Source of the DNA: Devosia sp.
GTDB taxonomy: Bacteria > Pseudomonadota > Alphaproteobacteria > Rhizobiales > Devosiaceae
Assembly: GCF_028290435.1 (NCBI RefSeq)
Contig: NZ_JAQGJV010000088.1
Coordinates: 28,474-92,473, forward strand
DNA length: 64,000 nt
Reading direction: 5' to 3'
Shown here: positions 48,590 through 55,511 of the stretch, piece by piece
Layout: the number at the start of each line of letters is the position of its first letter
How positions within the stretch are numbered: the stretch's first letter is position 1
The notes under the pieces: model-generated
Databases searched by the model: none
What the model was told of the DNA's origin: nothing
The model's input: only the letters and a program-made list of their open reading frames with translations
Translations under genes and position numbers: made by a program

Positions 48590-48651
48590 ATGGCGAGACC
48601 AAAGTCTCGGAGCGGGTAGACCGCAGTGTGGTGAAACTCAGGTCTCGCCAT
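48590..48651. repeat. 11-base inverted repeat element
   Basis: ATGGCGAGACC (48590-48600) and GGTCTCGCCAT (48641-48651) are perfect inverted copies, 40 bases apart. It is in a 505-base gap (48535-49039) without a gene. The rest of that gap has no coding signal that I trust. Confidence 0.5.
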
Positions 48652-48911
48652 CGCGCCGGGATTTTGCACATGCGCATCGAGCAGCCACCCTTGCGGGCTG
48701 GGTTTATCAACGGCTGGGCGGCACATCGTGCCACCAAAAACCGCCACCCGGCTGGTTGTCAGCGTCCATGCGGGACCCTGGCGACCCAGGCTCCCCGGCT
48801 GTTCCCACGCTCATCACTCGTCATGATCGCGCTCTGGCATGGGCAATGGGGGGAGTGTAGCCGCAGGTGGAGGGGCGGGGATAAGGGGGACTGCCGAGCG
48901 GCCCGCAGGGA

Positions 48912-48936
48912 CAAATCGCTCCAGTGGAGCGATTTG
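48912..48936. repeat. Perfect 11-base stem with AGT loop
   Basis: CAAATCGCTCC and GGAGCGATTTG (48912-48936) form a perfect hairpin with a 3-base loop. It lies about 105 bases upstream of the cupin gene. No T-run follows. It looks like a dispersed palindrome or an operator rather than a terminator. Confidence 0.5.
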
Positions 48937-49039
48937 AGCGAGGCAGGCCATGAGAGCTACGCTCGAATGGCAAGAGGCCCTTCGGCGTGGCAGCATGAGC
49001 GGATCGAGTCGGCAACGCCCGGCGCATGCGGAGGACATC

Positions 49040-49543
49040 ATGACGGAACGCCCCGATTTCATCGCTCATTACAGCGTGCACCAGCGCCCGCTCAACGATG
49101 GCGGCTTTGCCGATCTCGGCGGGCTCGGCAGCCCGTTGGGCCGGGCGTTGGGCCTAACGCGCATCGGCATCCATTATGAGATCATGCCCCCGGGCCACCG
49201 CTCCTCATTCCCGCATGCCGAGAGCCATGAGGAGGAATTCGTGCTGGTGCTGCGGGGAAGGCCAGACGTGTGGATCGATGGCGAACTGTTCGCGCTCGAA
49301 GAAGGCGACGCCGTGGGCTTTCCCGCCGGCACCGGCATTGCGCATGCGTTTCTCAACAACTCGTCAGCGGACGTCACGCTGCTAATCGTCGGCGAGGCCA
49401 ACAAGGCGGAAAACCGCATCAACTACCCACTCAACCCGGAGCGAATGGCGCAGTTTGCGCAGGACGGACGGGCCTGGCTCGACGCGCCGAAGCGGCCGTT
49501 GGGCGCGCATGACGGGGTGGCCAGGGCGGGGGCGAGGGTATGA
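49040..49543 (+). CDS. Cupin domain protein
   Basis: 167 residues from the ATG at 49040 (GCGGAGG upstream). The cupin pattern is visible: GHRSSFPHAESHEEEFVLVL (motif 1, metal-binding His and Glu) and GFPAGTGIAHAFLNNSS (motif 2 with His). A metal-dependent enzyme or a sugar/small-ligand binder is possible; no substrate is given. The stop is followed by the gene-poor region. Confidence 0.88.
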   Translation: MTERPDFIAHYSVHQRPLNDGGFADLGGLGSPLGRALGLTRIGIHYEIMPPGHRSSFPHAESHEEEFVLVLRGRPDVWIDGELFALEEGDAVGFPAGTGIAHAFLNNSSADVTLLIVGEANKAENRINYPLNPERMAQFAQDGRAWLDAPKRPLGAHDGVARAGARV

Positions 49544-49589
49544 GACCCCAAGGCGAGCCACGCCCACCGGCCAAAATCTCACAGTCGAC

Positions 49590-49730
49590 ACCCTCCCCCT
49601 TGCGGGGAGGGATCAAGGGTGGGGGTGGGCTTAGCCCGAATATCGGGGCCCTCGTCCCCCTTCCTGCTCGATTACGGACTTAGCGAAGGGCTAAGTCCTA
49701 TCTCGCTTCCCTCCCCGCAAGGGGGAGGGT
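49590..49730. repeat. Paired-palindrome intergenic element, copy B
   Basis: Perfect 23-base inverted arms lie at 49590-49612 and 49708-49730; each arm is itself a hairpin (CCCTCCCC...GGGGAGGG). Inside is a further perfect 9-base stem, GGACTTAGC/GCTAAGTCC (49676-49698). It follows the cupin gene. The arms match the design of copies A and C. Confidence 0.75.
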
Positions 49731-50083
49731 GGGTCCGGTGGCTGTGGCTACTCGGTGCCCCTACCCTCACCGCGCATTTATGGCTCAGTATCCAGAGTCA
49801 ATTGCCATCCGCTCTGCGCAGACAGCAGTTTGATGGAAACTACGAGTGCGTCAAGGGCATCATCTTCCCCGTTTTCCACACCACCGATCCTTGACTCCGA
49901 ACGCCATTTCCCCTAGAGAGCGCCCGAAATTAGTCGGCATTTCTTAAGTCATTGATTCAGAACGATTTAAACGAGTAAAGTCGAGCGTTAAAGGACTCGC
50001 GTTACCTCAATAATGTTGGAAGAGTCTTGTCATAAGTGCTTCGAGAATGTAGAAACTAATAATCACCACAGAAAATGTGGTGA

Positions 50084-50114
50084 AAAAAGAGCCCCACTCG
50101 CGAGAGTGAGGCTC
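50084..50114 (-). terminator. Terminator of the structured transcript
   Basis: On the minus strand GAGCCTCACTC pairs with GAGTGGGGCTC (one mismatch) around TCGC, followed by TTTTTT (50083-50088). A second hairpin, CACCACA/TGTGGTG (50064-50082), follows directly. Confidence 0.75.
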
Positions 50115-50131
50115 CAGTTCTGTCACAAGGC

Positions 50132-50260
50132 TTATTTGTAGGCGACCTTCGCGAGAGGCCACTTACGGCAGTGGGAAATAACGAATTCCCACTGTCCAAG
50201 CCGGTGGCGCCAGTAATAAATTACCGACACCGGACGATGTAACGGACACGCTTTACGCAT
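50132..50260 (-). CDS. Candidate 42-residue basic small protein
   Basis: The frame runs MRKACPLHRPVSVIYYWRHR to KVAYK, with AGAAGGAG 7 bases before the ATG, one of the better ribosome-binding sites in the window. The protein is basic (Arg/Lys/His) and aromatic, with two Cys and three Trp. It ends 18 bases before the terminator. The CTTCTG/CAGAAG stem just upstream overlaps the AGGAG sequence and could hide it. I do not recognise the protein. Confidence 0.5.
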   Translation of the reverse strand: MRKACPLHRPVSVIYYWRHRLGQWEFVISHCRKWPLAKVAYK

Positions 50261-50585
50261 GTTCGTCTCCTTCTGTTTCCAGAAGGCAGATAGGGCCTGC
50301 CACCCCTTCGGCAGGTCATCCGCCGAAGCTTACATCCCTCCCAAGGGATGGCGGAAGCGTCGAACGAGTGGCACCTATTGGTCGGCCCAAGAGTCACTTA
50401 ACCTAAAACCCGATCATTTACAACCGCCGCCGAACCAGAAGCTCCGCAAATGCGCCTAAGAGCGTTGTTGGCGGCGATTTAGGGAATGCAAGGGGCAAAC
50501 TCCAATGCAGGCGCAACGTCGCCCTGCGGCTCTCCTACAGGGCTCTAAGGGCGCGTTTGGAGTGTCAATACCATTTTCCCAACAC

Positions 50586-50600
50586 GTTCTCTTAATGTTC
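50586..50600. promoter_or_regulatory. LexA-like box
   Basis: GTTC, 7 bases, GTTC (50586-50589 and 50597-50600) matches the alphaproteobacterial SOS consensus. It lies between the hppA end and the structured transcript, about 325 bases upstream of the small ORF. No clear promoter overlaps it, and about one chance match per strand is expected in 64 kb. Confidence 0.3.
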
Positions 50601-50627
50601 ACTCTTGTCGACAAAAAACTAGGCAGT

Positions 50628-50657
50628 GCAAAAGGCCCGAGCTTCCGCCCGGGCCTT
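50628..50657 (-). terminator. Terminator of hppA
   Basis: AAGGCCCG (50632-50639) and CGGGCCTT (50650-50657) form the stem; on the minus strand a short T-run follows. It is 28 bases after the hppA stop. Confidence 0.7.
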
Positions 50658-50684
50658 CTTCATTCCAGTCCAGACAACGCCTGG

Positions 50685-52826
50685 TCAGCCCAGATGCGCC
50701 AGCACGGCCAACAGCAGCAGCGCCACGATGTTCGTGATCTTGATCATCGGATTGACCGCAGGACCAGCCGTGTCCTTGTAGGGGTCACCGACGGTGTCGC
50801 CGGTCACCGATGCCTTATGCGCGTCGCCGCCCTTATGGTGGACGACGCCGTGGGAGTCGGTGAAACCGTCTTCGAAGCTCTTTTTCGCGTTATCCCAGGC
50901 GCCGCCGCCGGCGGTCATGGAGATGGCGACGAAGAGGCCGGTGACGATGACGCCCATCAGCATGGCGCCGAGAGCCGCAAAGCCTTCGGCGCGACCGGCG
51001 ATCCAGAAGATCAGGAAGAACACCACGATCGGCGACAGCACCGGCAGCAGCGACGGCACGATCATTTCCTTGATCGCCGCCTTGGTCAGCATGTCCACGG
51101 CCCGGGCATAATCGGGCTTGGACGTGCCAGCCATGATGCCCGGATCGGCCTTGAACTGGCGGCGCACCTCGACCACGACGGACATGGCCGCGCGGCCCAC
51201 CGCCGTCATCGCCATGCCGCCGAAGAGGAAGGGCAGGAGGCCACCGAAGAGCAGGCCGACCACAACATAGGGATTGGCGAGCGAGAAATTCACCGCCGCC
51301 ATGCCGTAGAAGAAGCTGCCCTCGACCGCATTGGCGACGAAGTATTGCAGATCCTGCGTATAGGCGGCGAACAGCACCAGGGCGCCCAGGCCGGCCGAGC
51401 CGATGGCATAGCCCTTGGTGACGGCCTTGGTGGTGTTGCCCACGGCGTCGAGCGCGTCGGTATTGTGGCGCACTTCCTTGTCGAGGCCGGCCATTTCGGC
51501 GATGCCACCGGCATTGTCAGTGACCGGGCCGAAGGCGTCGAGCGCCACCACGATGCCGGCAAGGGCCAGCATGGTGGCGGCAGCGAAAGCGATGCCGAAC
51601 AGGCCCGCCAGATTATAGGTGACGATGATGCCGGCGATAATGACCAGGGCCGGCAGGGCGGTGGATTCCAGCGAGACCGCGAGGCCCTGGATCACGTTGG
51701 TGCCATGGCCCGTAACCGAAGCCTCGGCGATGGAATTGACCGGACGGCGGCCGGTGCCGGTATAGTATTCGGTGATGACGATGATCAGCCCGGTAATGAC
51801 CAGACCCGTCGCGCCGCACCAGAACAGGCTCCACGGCGTGAAAGCCTTTTCGGCAGTGCCGAGGGCGGCATTGAGATCGCCGAAGACGAAGTAGAGCACC
51901 GGCAGCAGCACGATCAGCGACAGCACGCCGCTGGCGATGATGCCCTTGTAGAGCGCGCCCATGATATTGTTGGAGGCGCCCAACTTGACGAAATAAGTGC
52001 CGATGATCGAGGTGACGACGCAGGCGCCGCCGATGGCCAAAGGTAGCACCATGCCGGCCAGTTTATAGGCGTCGGGCAGCACGATTGCGGCCAGCACCAT
52101 GGTGGCGACGATGGTCACCACATAGGTTTCGAACAGATCGGCGGCCATGCCGGCGCAATCGCCGACATTGTCACCCACATTGTCCGCAATGGTGGCCGGG
52201 TTGCGCGGATCGTCTTCGGGAATACCGGCTTCGACCTTGCCCACCATGTCGCCGCCCACGTCGGCGCCCTTGGTAAAGATGCCGCCTCCGAGACGGGCGA
52301 AGATCGAGATCAAGGAAGCGCCGAAGCTCAGGGCCACGAGGCTGTCGATCACGGTGCGGCTGGTGGGCTCAAAGCCCATGCCGGTCAGGATGAGGAAATA
52401 GAGCGTGACGCCCAGCAGGCCCAGGCCCGCGACCAGCATGCCGGTAACGGCGCCGGACTTGAATGCCAGATCGAGCCCCTTGGCCAGCGACGTGGTCGCT
52501 GCCTGCGCCACCCGCACGTTTGCCCGCACGGAAACGTTCATGCCGATGAAGCCGGCGGCGCCACTCAGCACCGAGCCGATCAGGAAGCCGATGGCGGCAT
52601 AGATGCCCAGAAGGAAAAACGCGGCGATCAGGATGACCACGCCCACAATGGCGATGGTGGTATATTGCCGCTTGAGATAGGCCGAGGCGCCTTCGCGCAC
52701 GGCGGCTGAAATTTCCTGCATCCGCGCCGAGCCCGCATCGGCCGCCAGCAGGGTTCGCGTCGTGACGACGCCATAAATAATCGACAGACCGCCACACACG
52801 ACGATCAGCCACAATGCCAAAGTCAT
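50685..52826 (-). CDS. hppA: K+-independent membrane proton-pumping pyrophosphatase
   Basis: 713 residues with about 16 membrane helices. The pyrophosphate site is intact: [39 protein letters not shown], and near the end [18 protein letters not shown]. The residue marking the class is Lys in [16 protein letters not shown]+-dependent enzymes have Ala there. It couples pyrophosphate hydrolysis to proton export. The soluble ppa in this window competes for the same substrate. Confidence 0.98.
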   Translation of the reverse strand: MTLALWLIVVCGGLSIIYGVVTTRTLLAADAGSARMQEISAAVREGASAYLKRQYTTIAIVGVVILIAAFFLLGIYAAIGFLIGSVLSGAAGFIGMNVSVRANVRVAQAATTSLAKGLDLAFKSGAVTGMLVAGLGLLGVTLYFLILTGMGFEPTSRTVIDSLVALSFGASLISIFARLGGGIFTKGADVGGDMVGKVEAGIPEDDPRNPATIADNVGDNVGDCAGMAADLFETYVVTIVATMVLAAIVLPDAYKLAGMVLPLAIGGACVVTSIIGTYFVKLGASNNIMGALYKGIIASGVLSLIVLLPVLYFVFGDLNAALGTAEKAFTPWSLFWCGATGLVITGLIIVITEYYTGTGRRPVNSIAEASVTGHGTNVIQGLAVSLESTALPALVIIAGIIVTYNLAGLFGIAFAAATMLALAGIVVALDAFGPVTDNAGGIAEMAGLDKEVRHNTDALDAVGNTTKAVTKGYAIGSAGLGALVLFAAYTQDLQYFVANAVEGSFFYGMAAVNFSLANPYVVVGLLFGGLLPFLFGGMAMTAVGRAAMSVVVEVRRQFKADPGIMAGTSKPDYARAVDMLTKAAIKEMIVPSLLPVLSPIVVFFLIFWIAGRAEGFAALGAMLMGVIVTGLFVAISMTAGGGAWDNAKKSFEDGFTDSHGVVHHKGGDAHKASVTGDTVGDPYKDTAGPAVNPMIKITNIVALLLLAVLAHLG

Positions 52827-52992
52827 AGACTTGTCCTCAAACTAGGGTCCTCCGAAGTCCCCTGCCGGGCGCCGATTCTGCGATCGGTCGTCCCAGCCCT
52901 CCGCGGGCCTTCTCGTGAGCCGAGATTGTCGGATTGTTTTCGGTTAAGCAATGGGAAACGCGATGTTTTGTCGCGGGGCGTGGTACGGTGGG

Positions 52993-53307
52993 TCAGCGCA
53001 GACTCTCGACCGCCGCCACCAGCGCGGCCCCGTCGCCGGCCACGCTCAGCGTCTTTACCCGCGCCGCCTCGCCGCTGCTCAGCGTGATGGCCGATTTGGG
53101 CACGCCGAGCGCTTTGGCCAAGAGCGCAATCACCGCGGCATTGGCACGGCCCTTGTCAGGCACCGCCTTGACGCGCAGCCGCAGCACGGCGCTGCCATCA
53201 TCACGCAGTTCAGTGCCCTCGATGGCGTCGCGGCCCGCATTGGGGGTGACACGAACGAAAAGGCTCAGCCCGGTGGGGCTGAGCCGATAAGGCAGAACTG
53301 CCGTCAC
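52993..53307 (-). CDS. DUF167 (YggU-like) family protein
   Basis: 104 residues from a GTG at 53307, two bases after the yggT stop. The DUF167 core is clear: VRVTPNAGRDAIEG, LRLRVKAVPDKGRANAAVIALLAKALGVPKSAI and SGEAARVKTLSV. It is a small cytoplasmic protein of unknown function that often lies next to yggT. Confidence 0.92.
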   Translation of the reverse strand: MTAVLPYRLSPTGLSLFVRVTPNAGRDAIEGTELRDDGSAVLRLRVKAVPDKGRANAAVIALLAKALGVPKSAITLSSGEAARVKTLSVAGDGAALVAAVESLR

Positions 53308-53309
53308 AC

Positions 53310-53606
53310 CTAGTAGAGGCGCAAGAGGCGCGGCAGGTCGTTGGCGATGAACGACTGCAGGAAGAAGATGATGACGAAGACGATGATGGGGCTGAGGTCG
53401 AACCCGTTCACCGGCGGGATCAGGCGGCGGATCGGGCGCAGGATCGGCTCGGTGATCGCATTGACCACCTGCCACAGCCCAGCCACGAAGGCGTTGCGGG
53501 TATTGATCACGTTGAAGCTGATGAGCCAGCTCATGATGATCATGATGAGGAATACCCACCAGACCAGGGTCAGCACCATGGAAAGGGTCTGCAGCAATGC
53601 GATCAT
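53310..53606 (-). CDS. yggT: YggT family membrane protein
   Basis: 98 residues with two hydrophobic regions and the family motif WVFLIMIIMSWL, then PILRPIRRLIPPVNGFDLSPIIVF. YggT proteins are small inner-membrane proteins linked to osmotic or ion stress in some bacteria; the role here is inferred. SD AGGGGACC. Confidence 0.94.
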   Translation of the reverse strand: MIALLQTLSMVLTLVWWVFLIMIIMSWLISFNVINTRNAFVAGLWQVVNAITEPILRPIRRLIPPVNGFDLSPIIVFVIIFFLQSFIANDLPRLLRLY

Positions 53607-53915
53607 TAAGGTCCCCTGTGTCGTGAACAGTCACGGCAGCATTTCAGGCCCGTATGTAAGGCGGCTTGGCCCGGCCCACAAGTGCAACACTCTCAAGCAC
53701 AAGAGCCCCGCACCGGGCAACACGGGGCAGGGCTCGAATGACTGACATCCGGTACAAGATACAAAATCCGGACAGAACCCCAATTGCACGAACCGTGCCA
53801 AGCCGCAGAGCCCTGCCGGCATTGGGTTTGTGAGGTTAAGGTATTGTAAAGTTTCGCGAATTGCGCGGAGTGAGGGTTGCAGAATGCAAATGGGGTTGCA
53901 TTCTGCGAGCGGCCC
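53607..53915. other. Intergenic region with a perfect inverted repeat
   Basis: 309 bases. GCAGAATGCAA (53879-53889) and TTGCATTCTGC (53896-53906) form a perfect 11-base stem with a 6-base loop, just behind the stop of the gene at 53916. No T-run follows. A 63-codon frame on the minus strand (53631-53822) has no ribosome-binding site and Cys-rich low-quality sequence; I do not call it. Confidence 0.5.
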
Positions 53916-54362
53916 TCAAAGGCAGGGGTTCATCAGCGGCTCGCGCGGCACTGAGAGAAGTTCCGCAATATCCGACGTGACGGTAGCAGGGTCGCCCTGT
54001 CGCATTCCCCAGATCATAGAAGTAAAAGATCCGTCGCCCGGTTTGAACGCACAGGCATTGTCTGGCACCTGCGAGGCAAACGTGAGCTTTTTCTCGTCAA
54101 GCGTCTGCTGGCTAACAGGCGTGGATGAGTTCTCAATAATGAAGGCGTCCATCTTGGCAATACCCGCCTCAACGGCGCTATCCACCGCATTGTGCACCCA
54201 CCCGCACTTTCTGGTGTGTTGATCAATCAGCTGGTAGATGCCCCACACGCACAGCACAGGTCCCTTGCCACTGGCATCGGCCGGTGGAGAACGGTCTTGA
54301 GCGTAGGCGGAACTTGACGACACCACGAGGGTCAGCAGCACTCCGATAGTGATCCACCGCAT
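53916..54362 (-). CDS. Secreted protein of unknown function
   Basis: 148 residues from the ATG at 54362. Signal peptide MRWITIGVLLTLVVSSSSAYA. Four cysteines are spread through the mature part (LCVWGIYQ, RKCGWVH, NACAFKP, and the C-terminal MNPCL). It is followed downstream by the inverted repeat at 53879. I do not recognise the family. Confidence 0.65.
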   Translation of the reverse strand: MRWITIGVLLTLVVSSSSAYAQDRSPPADASGKGPVLCVWGIYQLIDQHTRKCGWVHNAVDSAVEAGIAKMDAFIIENSSTPVSQQTLDEKKLTFASQVPDNACAFKPGDGSFTSMIWGMRQGDPATVTSDIAELLSVPREPLMNPCL

Positions 54363-54431
54363 TGCAACGCCCGCCCTTGGCTGTTCGGCGAAGCTACAGC
54401 GGGGATACCAAGTCAGCAAGACTTCAAGCGG

Positions 54432-55040
54432 TTAGCCGATATCCTTGATCGGCTTCCAGGTGACGAAGCGCCAGATGTAGATCACGACGGCGACCGCGAC
54501 GACGGCGGTGGAGACGGGGTCGACCCAGCCTTCGACCAGATCGTATTGCTCATGCAGCAGGTAGCCGGCGGCGGTGAGGATGGCGGTCCAGATCGTGGTG
54601 CCGACGGCCGAGACGATGAGGAACTTCCAGACTGGCATGGCCGCGAGCCCGGCGGGCACCGAGATCAGCGTGCGGATGGCGGGGACCAGGCGGCCGAACA
54701 GGACCGCCCACTGGCCGTAGCGGCCGAACCAGTGCACCGCCTTGTCGATATCGTCTTCGGAAATGGTGGCGAAGCGGCCGAAGCGGTTACACAGCAGCCG
54801 GAAGCGCTTGATGCCGAGCAGGCGCGCCGCGACATACCAAGCCAGCGTGCCCACGAGGGAACCGAGGACACCCGCAATCAGCACGCCGAACACATTGAGG
54901 CTGCCATTGGCGGCCGCAAAGCCCGCAAAGGGCATGATCAATTCGGACGGGATGGGCGGGAAGATATTTTCGGCCACCATCATGAGGAAAATCCCCAAAT
55001 AGCCCCACTGGGTCACGAAACCGATGATCCATTCACTCAT
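54432..55040 (-). CDS. DedA family membrane protein
   Basis: 202 residues. The DedA signature includes the acidic residue in MMVAENIFPPIPSELIMPFAGFAA and GRLVPAIRTLISVPAGLAAMP with its conserved Arg. DedA proteins are thought to be undecaprenyl-phosphate or phospholipid flippases. It follows 55123-55449 on the same strand. Confidence 0.94.
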   Translation of the reverse strand: MSEWIIGFVTQWGYLGIFLMMVAENIFPPIPSELIMPFAGFAAANGSLNVFGVLIAGVLGSLVGTLAWYVAARLLGIKRFRLLCNRFGRFATISEDDIDKAVHWFGRYGQWAVLFGRLVPAIRTLISVPAGLAAMPVWKFLIVSAVGTTIWTAILTAAGYLLHEQYDLVEGWVDPVSTAVVAVAVVIYIWRFVTWKPIKDIG

Positions 55041-55122
55041 GATACAATCCTACTCACTGCGGCCGACGGCGGTCCGAAACATATGCCCGTGGGTTTATGA
55101 CAGCCAGGCGGCAACAAAACGC

Positions 55123-55449
55123 TCAACGAGCCGGTTTGCCGTAAAAATCGGTGATGTCAAAACAGATGGTAGCGCGTTGGCGACCGTGCTTGATGTAGAG
55201 CAGGTCATAGTCGCGCCGGCCGACGTGAATAAGGGCTTGGTCTGTCCGCTCCCACTCCGGCAGGTTGGCATAGAGCCAGTGATATTCCGCGGCCACGCCC
55301 TCATATTCGGTCCGCGCGCCCAGAACCTTGAAACTTGCCGCCACCCCCTCGACTGGACAGGTGGTGGTGCGCAGCCGCGCATCCGCATAAGCGGCCGGTG
55401 GCGACAGCGAAAATATTACCGCCGCCAAGGCCAAAAGTGTCTTGCCCAT
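55123..55449 (-). CDS. Secreted protein of unknown function whose start lies in the typA terminator
   Basis: 108 residues with a signal peptide (MGKTLLALAAVIFSLSPPAAYA). The mature part has two cysteines (TTCPVEG, ATICFDI). Its ATG follows the T-run of the typA terminator directly, and the GGGGA that would serve as ribosome-binding site is part of the 3' arm of that hairpin. If transcribed by read-through, its translation may be masked. I do not know the family. Confidence 0.65.
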   Translation of the reverse strand: MGKTLLALAAVIFSLSPPAAYADARLRTTTCPVEGVAASFKVLGARTEYEGVAAEYHWLYANLPEWERTDQALIHVGRRDYDLLYIKHGRQRATICFDITDFYGKPAR

Positions 55450-55476
55450 AAAAAGATCCCCGAATGAATTCGGGGA
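55450..55476 (-). terminator. Terminator of typA, overlapping the next gene's start signals
   Basis: On the minus strand TCCCCGAA pairs with TTCGGGGA around TTCA, then TCTTTTT. The T-run ends at base 55450, next to the ATG at 55447-55449. Confidence 0.8.
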
Positions 55477-55511
55477 CCTTATCAGTGGACTTATATGGGC
55501 GACAGGCGCGA

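Larger units (their letters stand above)
50064..50360 (-). ncRNA. Candidate structured RNA with alternating hairpins
   Basis: Nine stems are visible in about 300 bases, ending on the minus strand in a hairpin plus TTTTTT. From the 5' side on the minus strand: TCCGCC/GGCGGA enclosing ATCCCT/AGGGAT (50319-50355), CTTCGGC/GCCGAAG (50306-50328), CCTGCC/GGCAGG (50296-50315), CTGCC/GGCAG (50285-50301), CTTCTG/CAGAAG (50270-50285), CCGGTG/CACCGG with GTAAT/ATTAC inside (50201-50233), CAGTGGGAA/TTCCCACTG (50169-50194), and the terminator. The first four share strands and exclude each other in series. I recognise no known RNA class. A 42-codon ORF lies inside it, so it may be a leader plus mRNA, a non-coding RNA, or both. 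The flanks 49731-50063 and 50361-50627 hold no gene that I can support. Confidence 0.5.

Noticed and set aside
50064..50360. Known structured RNAs (tmRNA, RNase P RNA, SRP RNA, 6S)
   Set aside because: I looked for the conserved pieces (an ANDN-type tag, GAGGAAAGTCC, the SRP GGAAGCAG loop) and found none. A covariance-model search would be needed to exclude others.
50259..50459. 66-codon frame on the plus strand over the structured segment
   Set aside because: No ribosome-binding site, and the terminator and the good start site are on the other strand. It is most likely the reverse shadow of the stems.
53631..53822. 63-codon Cys-rich minus-strand frame
   Set aside because: No ribosome-binding site and no family resemblance; it lies in a region of several small palindromes.
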